From positions 18,654,001 to 18,718,000 of the forward strand of contig OY776130.1 of the NCBI GenBank assembly GCA_963675135.1: DNA of 64,000 nt. Direction: 5' to 3'. The translations under genes and the position numbers were made by a program. Positions 23,485 through 35,075 of this stretch are shown in pieces. Within the stretch, counting starts at the first letter, position 1. Each line of letters opens with the position of its first letter. The notes beneath the pieces are model-generated. The model was not told the DNA's origin and did not search any database. It worked only from the letters and a program-made list of their open reading frames with translations. Origin of the DNA: Galeopsis tetrahit. Lineage: Eukaryota > Streptophyta > Magnoliopsida > Lamiales > Lamiaceae.

Positions 23485-24190
23485 TGTTGATGTTGACATA
23501 AGTGTTTTGTTTAATGATCCAACACTAACAATCGAGTGTTGTATTTAATGTTCCCAACACTTATAACAACATCAGAATTTACACTTGTTGTTTAGTAATG
23601 TCCCAGTTCAGCTAGAAGACGTGGGCAACACCAGGTCACGCAGCTGTGTGGGAGTGAGAAGTTATTGGGCATAATATAACAAGTCCTACATTTAAGGAGA
23701 TGTGAAGAGAAGTTATTATAACCGCTTGATCTCACGGATGTGACGATCATAGGAGTTGAAGGCAGTTTGTCCATGAAGCCTATAAATACCGTAGCTGCCT
23801 CAACACAAGATACACAAGATACACAAGAAGAAAAGCTAAATTTGATTACTAGTCTATAGAACGCTTTATACGCTTCTATTTAGGAAAACACTTGTTTCTT
23901 CTTGTAGATTTTCATACTATTGTAAACCCGAATAGTAGTATGTTAATCATGGTCTTATTTACTATTTTGTATGCATAGATCTATGAGGGAGATAGTTTTG
24001 TAGGATCTAGTAAATTATTTACACGTATTATAGTGTTATTGTACACCTCTAAGAGGTTGTAATCGTTTCACATATTTTTATATAGTGAACAGCGTAGATT
24101 ATTTTATAATCTATGCAAATTTTGAATACTTTCATTTTTGAACGTGCAATTTAATTTTCGCTGCATAGTATTGTCTGGACAGTGCCAACA
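23485..24190 (+). repeat. 3' LTR (706 bp) of copia B
   Basis: It starts TGTTGATG after a polypurine tract and ends GTGCCAACA. A TATA-like TATAAATACC is at 23782-23791. The sequence after 24190 is a different element (LINE-type RNase H), which B evidently entered. The matching 5' LTR is not in the window. Confidence 0.82.
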
Positions 24191-24899
24191 CGACAGACAA
24201 CATCTCTGATTTCGCACGTACACACACTTTCACTTATCATAATGATTGCTTGGGGAATTTGGAAGTGTCGATGCGAATGGAAACATAAAAAAGGTTGTGG
24301 ACAATTGGCAATTAAGCTGATTTTTTATGTTAGATGGGCCATTGACTATTGGAAAGATTTTAACTCTCCTGCTGTGTTTCTGGTCAAAGGTCTTTTTCGT
24401 TACAATGGCAAGGTTTGTCGGAAGAATTACGATCAGGAAGATTATGTGTTATTTACTGATGCGGCTTTCAATAAGGCGAAAATTTGCTTTGCCATAGGTT
24501 ATATTATGATAAAAAATGAGGTTGAGGTAATTATGGCTGGTTTACGAAGAATCACTGATCCAGGTGCAGTAGTGGCCGCTGAACTCATGGCTATTGAGAT
24601 TGGCGCGCCTGAGCAATGTACTCGCTTGCCAAAGAACAATTAGGAGCATAAGGTCTGACACAACTATGGCAATTGAAGCTATCATGGCAAAAGATAATCC
24701 TGATGGGCTGGTGCAATCAGTTGCTAACTGCATTAAAAGACTGATGAGAACTTTGTTGATTTGGAATTGTGGACACATTAGCAGGGTGGACAATATATTG
24801 GCACATAACCTTGCTAAAAAAACCTTTACCTCTTCAATGCCTCAAGACTGGATTGGAGTAGAATGTATTGCAAATTTCAAAGAGAAATGGCTCGTTTGA
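24191..24899 (+). pseudogene. LINE-type RNase H domain remnant
   Basis: Two overlapping frames (up to 24643, and 24594-24899) together make a plant RVT_3 / RNase H-like domain: LFTDAAF (first Asp), AAELMAIEIG (Glu), RSDTTMAIEA (second Asp) and ISRVDNILAHNLAK (His/Asp end motif), with a hydrophobic IAWGIWKCR block in front, as in the C-terminus of plant non-LTR elements. A frameshift lies near 24610. An A-rich stretch at 24937-24955 may be the remains of a tail. The upstream RT is missing, being cut off by the copia B LTR. Confidence 0.75.
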
Positions 24900-25475
24900 A
24901 TATCTTTGCTATGTCGATTGTAAATTTTTCTCCTTGTAAAAAAAATTAAAAAATGAATCTAATCATTTGTACGCTTTCCTCTTCTTCTTTGGTATACAAC
25001 ATTATTCATAAATAAAAAATCTTATATATTCTTTTTGTATACAGATGATATCTACAAAATCGTATTCGGAATAGCTTCCTTGACATTTTTTGTTATATTT
25101 TCGTAGCACGTTTAGCTTCCTTTTGAAATTGTTGGTTTCCTAATATATCATTTTGAAATGTGTTAAAAAAAAAAAAAACCAATTTTTCGTGCAAGGCAAG
25201 CAACATTTCAACCCTATTTAAACTTATTCGGACTCGATTGTCCAACATTTAAACATAAGCCCGGAGTTATGGGCCTAAGAAAACATTATTCCCAATATAT
25301 TTAGGGTAGACTAGCTTACAAGATATAATATATATAAAGTTAGGCAAAATATTTCATAGCATTTTCGTATTATATATATTGAGTAATCATAAACTCAAAT
25401 TTATTCTAGTTCTTTGTTACTCGTGAAGAGTACACATGTAGTATTTCTTCACATTCTCACTTGTATATAATCTAA
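24900..25475. other. Intergenic DNA downstream of chitinase
   Basis: AT-rich; it holds the likely 3' end of the LINE remnant and the 3' flank of the minus-strand chitinase gene. I see no gene. TATATATT runs occur at about 25326-25380. Confidence 0.5.
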
Positions 25476-26737
25476 CTAGCATTGAAGTTTATTTCCTGGA
25501 TCAACTTTGAGTTGAGCGCAATAGTCTCTATAGTAACTAATACGTTTTGCAACAATATTTGGATTCTTTCCTTTGCATTCACGGTCGCCATTAATAGCCT
25601 TAATCGTGGCCCCGAAGTCTTGCCCTGAAGTAATAGCTTTGTGACAATTTTCCATCCAGAACCAAAGAGACGCCTTGAAAGATATAAGTGGATCTTTGGC
25701 AACGATATCAGGGTTCTTCAATCCGTCGAACCCTACGCTACGTCCTGCAGGGCCGTAGTTATAGTTCCACGATAGTTGTAAGGCTCCTCTCCCGTAGTAG
25801 CCCTTATTAGCTGCGCATGCCCACTCTTTGTATTGTTGAGATCTGTCACAATAGTTTCTCGATCGCCCATCTTTTTCTTCTACATAGCACATATCTACAT
25901 CCAACAAATTGTAATTACTTATTTACACCATTTAAAATATATTCGTAATAAGGGAATTTAAGTGTTTTTTTCCTATAAATTACACAATTTTTTTTGGTTC
26001 TATTAACTCTTCCACTTTAATTTTGGGCAATAGATTTCAGTTTTTATTTTATTCTTACTTTTTTTTGTCTTTCTCGGAAGAAAATTTTGAAAAATTGTAC
26101 TGCTTTCTTGTTTTACTAGATTGTTGTTTGCCTTTTTTGTTCAATTTTTACTAGATTACCCATTTTTCTAAAAAGGAAATAACTTTATCACTTTAAATAT
26201 TATTAAACACATTATTTATTTTATCAACGATGTCACTTTATCTACTTTAATATTTTAAATACTACTCCGTCACATTATAAGTTTTAAAAGTTAAATTTTC
26301 CCTAATAATATTAATAATGACATTTATTGAGATTATGTGTACTTACGTTCAGTCTCATGTGTGACATGCGCAAAGAATGCTGCAATCTCTCGCTTAGAAT
26401 CACTGACAGAACCCAGAGTTCCGAACCCCAGGTATTTATCCAATGCCCGGAGAAAAATGGAGCGGGTGTAGAATCCCTTACCAGCAGGACAGCCGGACGG
26501 GGCCTTATTAGCTATCCCGCTAAAGAAAGCATCTGTCACAATGTCAGCAACTCTGACTCTGTTGTTATAGCAACGGCCAGACCGGCAGTCAGCTCCACAA
26601 TATGTGTCTCCTTTGCCACAGAAGCCGAAGCGGCTGCAACACTCATCCGATGCGCAGCCGCAGTTCTGGGCGGAAACCGATTTTTCGGTGGCCAAAAGTA
26701 GGACAAGTAGTGTGCAAATTGAGATTGAAATGGTCAT
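25476..26737 (-). CDS. Class IV chitinase with hevein domain (GH19), two exons
   Basis: Exon 1 is 26737-26347 and exon 2 is 25894-25476; the 452 bp intron has GT/AG ends (GTAAGT donor, TGTAG acceptor) and splits a codon after base 1. The product is 269 residues: signal peptide about 1-23, an eight-cysteine hevein-type chitin-binding domain about 24-56, a very short linker, and a GH19 catalytic domain. HVTHETE spans residues 124-130 with catalytic Glu128; the second acid lies in YVEE (136-137). QLSWNYNYGPAG and the C-terminal cysteine are present. Length and missing loops fit class IV. There is no C-terminal vacuolar extension, so secretion to the apoplast is expected. It would hydrolyse chitin in defence or development. 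Oddity: residue 130 is Glu where class IV enzymes usually have Gly, next to the catalytic site. Otherwise the gene looks intact. Confidence 0.93.
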
Positions 26738-26770
26738 TTTCTAGTTTATAATTAAATCAATATTGAAAGG

Positions 26771-26779
26771 TATTTATAG
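26771..26779 (-). promoter_or_regulatory. TATA box of the chitinase gene
   Basis: On the minus strand this reads CTATAAATA, 34 bp upstream of the ATG, implying a very short 5' leader. Confidence 0.65.
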
Positions 26780-28080
26780 ATAGTGCATGTGAAGAATTTG
26801 TAGCAATATCACTGAGAAGTTGTAATAATTCAGTCAAGGGAATATAGAGAAATTTAATAGTAAAAAGGGCCACAAGGGTCTAGACTTTGAAATTTTGTTG
26901 TTTTTAATAGCAAGTGCAATGCATCAAAACAAAAAAAATATGAAATGAAACATCATTAATTAAATTGGAAAGAGGGGGTCTTGACTCTTGATTTGGGGGA
27001 GAGAAGAAAGTCTTAATATTCACTCCCTTTCATACTTTTCTTTTCCGGACGTTCCACAATATTTTTCACACCCTTAAATAGAAAACTTGTTATAAACTAC
27101 ACGTCTACACCCTCACAATATTCACAATTTTACACAAAAAAAATGTCAATATTTTTGGTCCACACATACATACAAGTCAACTCATTTTTTTACTTTATAC
27201 ATATATAAAAGTCGAGTTTATAAAATTATAACCCGTCAAAACTCTACTTATCATACTCTTTCTTAATATATGTGTACACCAACTTGTAAAAGTTATTGTG
27301 GGATGCAGGGGTTAGGAGTGCTATCTTGGACTCATATACATGGATCAAGATTACCTATATTTAGCTTTGATAATCGTCAATCTTTTTTTCCATGTTCATT
27401 AATATGGATGTGTTAATTGATAATTATATTTAATATATACATATTTGGAGGTAAATAATGAAACACCTAATTAATTTATAATGCAAGAATGATATATAAA
27501 TAGAACAATGAAATAAAAGTGAGAGAAAATGTACGGTGTGAAATGATATGAACACAGACTTTTGAGTTGAACAGAAATAATTAATTTTATTTCTTCCACA
27601 TATTAATCAATACAAAATAAACATTTTTGAGTGGGGGTGTAGGAAGGTGGGGATCAACTAATTTTTTTAGTTGAAAATGAGTAGGGAAAATGGGTATTTT
27701 CAAAACAAACAAACAAAAATTCTATTTCCACTCAGTTTATGTTATTGGTCCGGCAAAACGGTTGAATTAAAGTCCAAATGCGTTCTAAAGTCAAAGTTAA
27801 TAGTGAGAGTCACTAGCCAGTCTTCCACATCTTAATTTTAATGATTTTTTTATATTGTGGGCTTGTAGTCATATCCACAAAAAAGTAATCTCTCGTATTT
27901 TTAAAATTGGAGCGTGACATTAAGTCAATTTAGGTGATAGGAAAAATTTAGGTGATAGGAAACACGCGGAGTCCAAGTAACAAAAAATTCATATTGTGGG
28001 CTTGTAGTCATATTTTACTGCTTTAAAAAAAAAAAAAAAAAAATTGTTCACTTATGTAATATATACTTTTAAGTTGTTTC
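26780..28080. other. Chitinase upstream region and presumed copia C 5' LTR
   Basis: There is no gene here. AT-rich, with an exact 22 bp direct repeat around GTGGGCTTGTAGTCAT at about 27855 and 27994. The right part, ending in TTTCACAACA just before the primer site at 28081, is probably the end of the 5' LTR of copia C, but I cannot place its start. A possible mariner-type MITE lies at about 27020-27315 (CTCCCTTTCAT versus an inverted CCCTGCATCCCAC), too weak to call. Confidence 0.4.
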
Positions 28081-28100
28081 ACAACACGTTATCAGCACGA
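28081..28100 (+). promoter_or_regulatory. Primer-binding region of copia C
   Basis: CAACACGTTATCAGCACGAA is the stereotyped sequence just after the 5' LTR in a large group of plant copia elements (TATCAGCACGA). A decayed gag start follows 190 bp downstream. Confidence 0.65.
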
Positions 28101-28291
28101 AGTTCGTAAAACATTTCTACCAACGAAATTCAGATAGTGATAAATTTCAGGTATTGTACGGAGGTATGTATTGAAATGTTTAGAATATATTATCTTACAA
28201 TATTTATTTGTCATCTCTTATTTCATTACTATTTTGATGATTATGTTATTTTACAATTAATCAATCTCTTATTTATTTGATAGTTTTCAAC

Positions 28292-28793
28292 ATGTCAAAC
28301 TTAACAAAACTTAAATTTGTAGCTCTTGATATTACTGAAAAAAATTGTAATGAATTCTTATGTTGAAATTCATTTGGATGCCATGGGTCTTGGGGATTCC
28401 ATAAGGCTGCGTTTGGTTGGGTGGATTTGGGCTTATGGATTTCAAATCCACAGTCCAAATCCATTCTACATGTTTGGATTATAAAAGGATTTCAAATACT
28501 TAGATTTGTGTCTACACACTTTTAGTTAAAATTGAGAGAGATTTCAAATCCTCAATATAATCATGTCATTTGAAATACATCTATTTTTAAATCCTTGCAT
28601 TTGAAATATCTCCTCAAATCAAATCCCCCCATCCAAACACAACCTAAAAGTGGCAAATCAAGCATATAATAAAAAATACGGCCAAAGGCCCAAAGCCATG
28701 ATTTTCCTTTGCCACTATCTTGATAAATGATTGAAAGTTGAATACCTCACGGTAAAAGATCCACTTTAGTTGAGGACAAATCTTAAAGAAATA
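28292..28793 (+). pseudogene. Copia C gag, N-terminal part, split by a MITE
   Basis: ATG at 28292 begins MSNLTKLKFVALDI, the typical start of this gag type. A small frameshift leads to a HLDAM-like block; the MITE (28405-28644) interrupts, and after it KAMIFLCHYLDK and LKVEYLTVKDPL follow with stops. The fragment ends at 28793, where Helitron A begins; gag continues at 42154. Confidence 0.8.
28405..28644. mobile_element. Tourist-like (PIF/Harbinger) MITE, 240 bp
   Basis: Left end GGCTGCGTTTGGTTGGGTGG, right end inverted GGTTGTGTTTGGATGGGGGG. TAA is duplicated on both sides (28402-28404, 28645-28647), the classic Harbinger target. The interior is AT-rich without coding sequence and the halves are partly self-complementary (CAAATCCA / TGGATTTG words). 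It lies inside copia C gag. Confidence 0.9.
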
Positions 28794-29211
28794 TCTTAAT
28801 CTTAATCTTATATATTTGTAAACTTTTTAGTGACATGTGTCACCATTCTATTCATCCCCCTCAATCTCTCTCTTCTCATTTCACACCATTTCAAAATCCT
28901 TTCATTCTCATTCATTTTAACTTTTATTTTTTAATCTCAACCTTTCATTATAACTTTTAATCACAACCCTACATCCTTATATTTACTCTTATAAATTTCA
29001 ACACCCTTCTTCTCATTTCAATCACTCAACTTTTATCTTTAGGGTTTATCCATCACTCAACTCTTAAATTTGTTTGTCCTTTCGATCATTCACAAGGTAA
29101 TTTTAAATTTTGTATTACTAACCATTTCTTATTTTTGTTCACTACCTTTTCTCCTTCACTATCATCTTCTATTCATTCTTTTGTTTTCTTTTTCTTTGTC
29201 CAGATTTTTTC

Positions 29212-29488
29212 ATGGACCTTGAACCAATTGTGGTGTTAAGGTATATATGTTCTTATTGATTAAATACTTGAAGTAGATAGAAGTCTTATTCAATTATTTT
29301 TCATTTATGTTTAATGTGATTCGTTATAGTTTTTTTTTTCATTCTACCTACAATATTTCTTTATCTCTTTATGGCTAATATTTTTTTTTTCAATTATTTT
29401 TATTTTGCAGATTCTAATGATCGCATGTATAGTTCGATTTTCAATTATTTTTATTTTGCAGATTCTAATGATCGCATGTATAGTTCGA
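29212..29488 (+). other. Possible 5' exons of the Helitron RPA-like gene; 51 bp tandem
   Basis: After a pyrimidine-rich leader, ATG at 29212 opens a short exon candidate (donor AAG|GTATAT at 29240). An acceptor-like TTTTGCAG and the next exon candidate are present twice, because a 51 bp unit (29387-29437 and 29438-29488) is tandemly duplicated. One frame of the exon reads LMIACIVR, like the start of the OB-fold of plant Helitron RPA proteins, but splice phases do not agree with the first exon. The link to the RPA exons at 35076 is inferred only. Confidence 0.28.
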
Positions 29489-31780
29489 ATACAATATGCA
29501 GTTCATAAGTTATAGTTATTTTTTAAACACGATTTTCCGGTACCACGAAAAGATGTAATTTTTGATCAATTGTTTACAATTGATTGAATATATGTAGATA
29601 AATCGGTTCATTGTTGATGTATTATTATTGGATTCAGTGTTTGTATATATACACTTTTTAGGGTTTTGTTATAATTTTTTGTTGTCTTTTCGGATGCAAG
29701 ATAATTTAATATATTTATAAATAAAAATTGAAATGTATACCTTATTTAATGTAGAATATTATGTTCAAGTTGATCGAAATTATTATCAATCTTTTTATAA
29801 ACAAGTAAACAAGATAGTTTTCAACTTTATATGAGTCGGTAATGCATATCAATACAATGATTCAATGAATCGTATATCTGATCAAATTATATCAAATAAT
29901 GAAAATAATTAATTAATTGAGATAAAATTAACTTAAAAAGGTTTGAATAATTCTATATTCACCTCTACAATTATAATTAACTTTGATTCTATATTTTTTA
30001 AACTTAATCTATTGAGATCGTAATTCACATTTATATAAGAAATAGTTAATTAAATCATATTGACTCGAAATTATTTTCTTTTTTAAATGTTAATTATAAC
30101 CGCATTAATTTATAGTAAATACAAATTGATTAGTACATAAATTTAAAAAATAAAAAAGGTAGGTATGACTATGTTATTTAATTTCTTCCATAAAATATGT
30201 TTGATTCCATATTTTTTTAAAGTTAATCATACGTGTATATAAAAATATATTGAGTTAATTTTGCAAACTTAATTCCACCTTTATAGGCACGTTTTTAATT
30301 CTATTTAATTTTATTAAGAAAGTCAAATTTAATTGTCAAGTATTTAATTTTGTGAAAGGAATGAATTTTAAAGTATCTAAATATAATCATAAGTTTAATA
30401 TAATTGGTCAAACATTAATATAAAAATAAAATCATAATTAAATATTTCTTTAACTTCCATTAAAAATCCAATTTAATTTTACTTACAAATTTCTTTAATT
30501 TTATTAAGGTTGTGTACTCTATTTCGAATTTACAAAAATATTAAGGAATTCAAAATTAATTAAAATGACCGTGAAATCTTTCAATTCCCCAAATCTGATT
30601 GACAAATATAAAATTCAATTAATTGAAAAAAAATCGAGACTCATCAATCCGATTGTCAAATATTAAATTAATTTAGTCAATTGTATGGTTTCCTAAAATT
30701 AAAGAAGCCGAATTTCTCTTTATCATACCCACTAATTAAGGAATCATACACACTAATTAAGAAAAATGTATTTCATAATTAAAATCAAATTAATAATTTT
30801 CATAAATAGATTACAAGATTAGAATTTCAATTTCTCATAATTTGTTTGATATTTTAAATTAATTCTTCAAATGTCATTATATTATTTATATAATATTAAT
30901 AAGGAGATAATGTAAATATTTACTATATTTGGAGACAATTGACTACTTTATATTTTATATTTCTTTTAAAGAGTTTCATTTTTTTATATTTAATTAAACA
31001 AATTTCAAAATTTAATTATAACAATTCACAAATTTAGCAGGGTTAAAGCTATTTTTAAGGGATTCCATAATTTAAGGAAACCGAATTACGATACAACTCT
31101 AAATTTATAATTACATAATTAAAATAAAATTATTAATAATTTTCTTTCAAATTTTAAATTTAAGTTAAACACATTTAAATATATTTAGAATTAAATTCTA
31201 AATGAATATTATTTCTATTTTTTTTAAAGCCTTTACTACTTATTAATACCCAATTATAAAAAGATCTCAATTAAAACATATTTATTGTTACTTATTAGTC
31301 AAAGTTTCATGAAATTCATTTTTAGATATCATAAACACTAATTAAGGAACGATTTATAGCCATTATTAACTATTATTAAGTGTAAATAATTTAAACACGT
31401 GTCAAAAAATTTAGCAGACGGTTATGAGTTTAATCACTAGGAAGGACAATCCTATAGACCAATATTCAAATAAAGGAAACAAACTAAAACAATACAATTA
31501 AGGTCAAATTAACTTGTTAATACCCAATTATGCCCCTTCATCTTATAAAACAATATTAATTCATTAATATAATTAAATTTGAAATTGATATTATTCAAAT
31601 TCAAATTAAACTACATTCCCCTAGCTTCCGAAAATTACTCAACATTTACTAAAATACCAAAACTACCAAAATTTCCTAAATAGCATTTCCTAAACTACAT
31701 TCCCCTAGCTTTCGTATGCCCATTGACACAATTCCAAAAATAAGAATTTAATTTGCAGAACAATCGCAGTTTATTCGGTC
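29489..31780. other. Non-coding AT-rich interior of Helitron A
   Basis: More than 2 kb with very low GC and no frame I can support. Segments around 31230-31440 recur at about 34680-34860 (TATTTATTG.TACTTATTAGTCAAAGTTTCAT and a later CACGTGTCAAAA-like block), pointing to internal duplication. Confidence 0.5.
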
Positions 31781-32160
31781 TTTTGAATTCTGCAATTCAT
31801 CGTTCAAGAATTAGGGATTCTGCAATTCATCATCGTTCAAGAATTAGGGATTCTGCAATTCATCGTTCAAGAATTAGGATTCTTCCCTTCATCATCGTTC
31901 AAGAAGATTGAAGATTACAGCACTTCTGATTCTAGTGATGATGAGGACTCATTAAGACCACTGAATTACAGAACACCTTTAGTTACACAGGTTCATCTCA
32001 TCTCATCACTTTAGTTTCGGTCTCTTTTTCACTCTCTCGTTCTCTCTAATCGTGGATCGATTTCCTCAGGGCATCGGTAGACTCTTCAGGTGTCTATGTA
32101 ACCCAGCATTCGACGTAGATGATGACGAAATCGTGTATAGAGGAAGATGAATATGTGAGT
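31781..32160 (+). other. Candidate captured host exons with a triplicated motif
   Basis: GCAATTCATCGTTCAAGAATTAGG-like units (shown by the core TTCAAGAATTAGG) occur three times at 31788-31880. Next comes an exon-like acidic frame (EDYSTSDSSDDEDSLRPLNY) ending TTACACAG|GTTCATCTC, an intron-like gap, and TTTCCTCAG followed by another short open stretch (IGRLFRCLCNP). GC content and splice signals suggest gene DNA carried by the Helitron; I do not recognise the gene. Confidence 0.35.
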
Positions 32161-33026
32161 CATTTATAGAGCACTCATTTGTGATATTTTGCTTTTGTTT
32201 TATGTTTTTAACAACTTGTCTGTGTCGCTACAGCAAACTGATGCATCTAAATTCTATATTTGATAAGTTTTACTGTATAATATTCTTTGGAGCACAAAGG
32301 CTCAAATCCATTTCATAAACTTGTATGTAGTTGCTCAACAAAACTGGACAAAGTTTGTTCCTTATATTTATATTCTGTAATTTTGCTTTCTTTAGATCAA
32401 ACTTCTCTGAAAACTCAACGTTGGAGTGTAAGTAAGTTGAGTCGACTCACGAGCTACTCGTGCTCGACTCAAATTTAATCGAATTGAGCTCGAGTAGTTC
32501 TCTCTTTCCGGTTGGATTCCTTTGTTGTAAATTGCATTTTTATGGCGTATTCTGAAAATAGGAGATTGATTATAATTGTATGATAACAATTGGGGAAATC
32601 AAAATGCCTCAATTTCAATATAATGACTGAATTAGGTGTCTCTTACTTCTGCACAGTTGTTTGTTGCTTCTTTGATATAGTTGCTTATAAAAATACCACA
32701 AATGCCAACACGTAACATAAGCCAAATGTTCTAAAATTACTAACTTGTTAGTGTTTATTTGATATTATTGAGATTTACGATTTTACGTCTGTTCAGTTGA
32801 AAAAAAGATCAAAGGAGCTGACTACCTGTAAAATTAAGTGTTATGGATGCCTTATTGACAAGTCCTGATGTCTGACAGTTTGATTTTCTTTATGTAGTTT
32901 CAAACTACTGCACCTAAGAGTTGTTTTATGCGGCCGCTTGGAGGTATCCTTGCCCCCAAGAGAAAGCCTCATAGCTTCTGGTAATCCCTTTGTTGATATG
33001 GACAATCTCAGTAGATAGCTTTTTGA
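32161..33026. other. Intron-like DNA between captured fragments
   Basis: There is no supported gene. It contains a GC-richer patch at 32900-33000 (CGGCCGCTTGGAGGTATC core) that may belong to the captured ABC1-kinase gene or another host exon. Short frames at 32287-32589 have no recognisable content. Confidence 0.35.
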
Positions 33027-33158
33027 CATTAGAGAGGAGAACCTGGTCAACCTCTTAAGGTTGTTTTCAACAAAATTTCATCGGAGACAATTGCAGCTGC
33101 AAGCTTGGGACAAGTTTATCGAGCCACTCTCCGATCATCTAAAGAAGATGTTGCAATT
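33027..33158 (+). pseudogene. ABC1-family kinase exon fragment captured by Helitron A
   Basis: From GGA at 33036 the translation reads GQPLKVVFNKISSETIAAAS and then LGQVYRATL...EDVAI. The Ala-rich AAASLGQVYRA is the nucleotide-binding motif that takes the place of the glycine loop in ABC1K/UbiB-type atypical kinases, in plants mostly plastid or mitochondrial proteins. Only this piece (about 41 residues) is present; both sides run into non-coding DNA, and the preceding EE needs a one-base shift. It is a gene piece, not a working kinase. Confidence 0.75.
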
Positions 33159-35075
33159 AATTATGGTTTCAAGTTCTATGTTCAATTGATTTTCATTTCT
33201 CTACTTTGATTTTAAAGCTTTTGTAGCTCTTGCATATATTCTTTATATTTTTTTAATCTTATGGAATAATACATTGACTATATGCAACATAATATTTGAA
33301 TATCTTATTGACTATATGCACCGTTTTTTTACATATATGCTTATATATTTGCATATTTTATATAGATGATATATATTGTTATATATATATATATATATAT
33401 ATTATCTAAAATGTAATTACACAACAATTGAATAGTTTATTTATTTAAAAATAAAATTCATAGATTTTATAATATAAATAAAGTGAAGTAATATTATATT
33501 ATTAAATTGACCCGTTCAAACCCAAAGAATCATATCTATATTAATTTTTTAAAATAAAATTAATATTTTAGAACATTTTATTACAAATATATTGTTCTAT
33601 TGCATATTGTCACGTATTTTAAGTTATATGCAACATATTTTTGCATATGTCAACAAGAATATGTAACAATTTCTTGCATATATGTTTTTAAATCTGCATA
33701 TAAAGTAATGATATAGAACCAACCAATTTATTTTTTTATGGAATTGAGTTGTCACCAAATCATTATCCACATAATCAATTAATATAATTTAAAATAAATA
33801 ATTGAAATTTATTAATATATTTTAAAAATAAATATAAATCTTTCACATTCAAATAAAATTTTCTAATATCTACTCTCTAATTTTCATTAAGTTTTCAAAT
33901 TTGAAAAAAAATCAATTACGCAATATCCACATAATCAATTGTTATAATTTAAAATAAATAATTGAAATTTATTAATATATTTTAAAAATAAATACAAATC
34001 TTTCATATTCAAATAAAATTTTCTAATATCTATCTCTAATTTTCATTAAATTTTCAAATTTGGAAAGAAACTAATTAACGCAATTAACGATTCTGTGTAC
34101 ATAGTTAGTTTTATTAATCTTTTACTAATTAATTAAAATATAATTTCGTTAATTAAGTAATAAAGAGGGTAGTTTTGTACATGTATCATGGATTTTGTCC
34201 CTATTTGAATTAAAGAAAAAAGTTGTCTTTCTATATAAATTCTATAGGTGAAATGTCCTTATGAACAATTCCCCCGACGGTTATATCTATTTCTAAGGAA
34301 TGACATAATTTATTCTATCAAATATGCATAATAATAGATTTTCATTTTTTTAATATTATTTAATAAATTTCTCTCCAATTTAAATGTAAGTTAAACACAT
34401 TTCATTATATTTAATTCAACTATAACTTAATTCCAAAAAAACTATATATTCTATACTAAATGTTGATAATTAAATAATGTTTTTACTTTATATTATCTAA
34501 AGCGTTTTAATAAAGATAAATATTTATACACGAAGATATAATGTGAATTGATTATCTTAATTTATTTTTTCGTTTTATTACAGATAAATATTTGTACACA
34601 AAGATATAATGTTAATTGATTATCTTAATTTATTTTAAAATATATAATTTTTAATTGATTATCTTAATTTATTTTTTAATACTCAATTAGTTAAAACATA
34701 TTTATTGCTACTTATTAGTCAAAGTTTCATAAAATCAATTTTAAAATAGATAATTTTTTAATCACTATAAAAATAATACAAAAATTAATACAAAGTAATG
34801 GTTATAGCCATTATAAAGTATAAAAAAATTATACACATGTCAAAATAATTTGGCAAACGGTAGACTTATAGCTATTTCTAAGGAATTGCATAATCTATTC
34901 TATTAAATATGCATGATTATAGTCTATTAAAGTAATAAATTTTTATGAACTTATTCTTATGGACGTGGAGTTATTTTTTTCATAACATTCTTTATTAGAA
35001 TCTCTTCATTTTATCTTATTCTAATTTTGACACGTGATATAAATTAATTATTTATTAATATTTAATTTATAACAG
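33159..35075. repeat. AT-rich Helitron A interior with tandem duplications
   Basis: A 159 bp unit is tandemly duplicated (33766-33924 and 33925-34085, starting ATCCACATAATCAATT). A shorter unit of about 65 bp repeats at 34510-34640 (GATAAATATTT.TACAC.AAGATATAATG). A (TA)n run lies at 33378-33402. The block at 34680-34930 resembles 31230-31440, and 34270-34330 resembles 34865-34920. No genes. Confidence 0.6.

Larger units (their letters stand above)
3801..24190 (+). mobile_element. Old SIRE-type copia element B, cut by two later insertions
   Basis: One element can be followed through three separated pol blocks (3801-4000, 15796-16049, 19161-20017), a spacer, a decayed third ORF (20969-23010), a polypurine tract and a 706 bp LTR ending at 24190. 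The pol blocks are collinear segments of one reverse transcriptase. Everything 5' of the RT is absent: gag, protease, integrase and 5' LTR would lie left of 3801 but other sequence is there. Stops and frameshifts in every block show it is much older than the element inside it. Confidence 0.85.

Noticed and set aside
26327..26701. Plus-strand 124-codon frame
   Set aside because: Antisense of chitinase exon 1.
27020..27315. Mariner/Stowaway MITE near the chitinase promoter
   Set aside because: The proposed ends match poorly and no clear TA duplication frames them.
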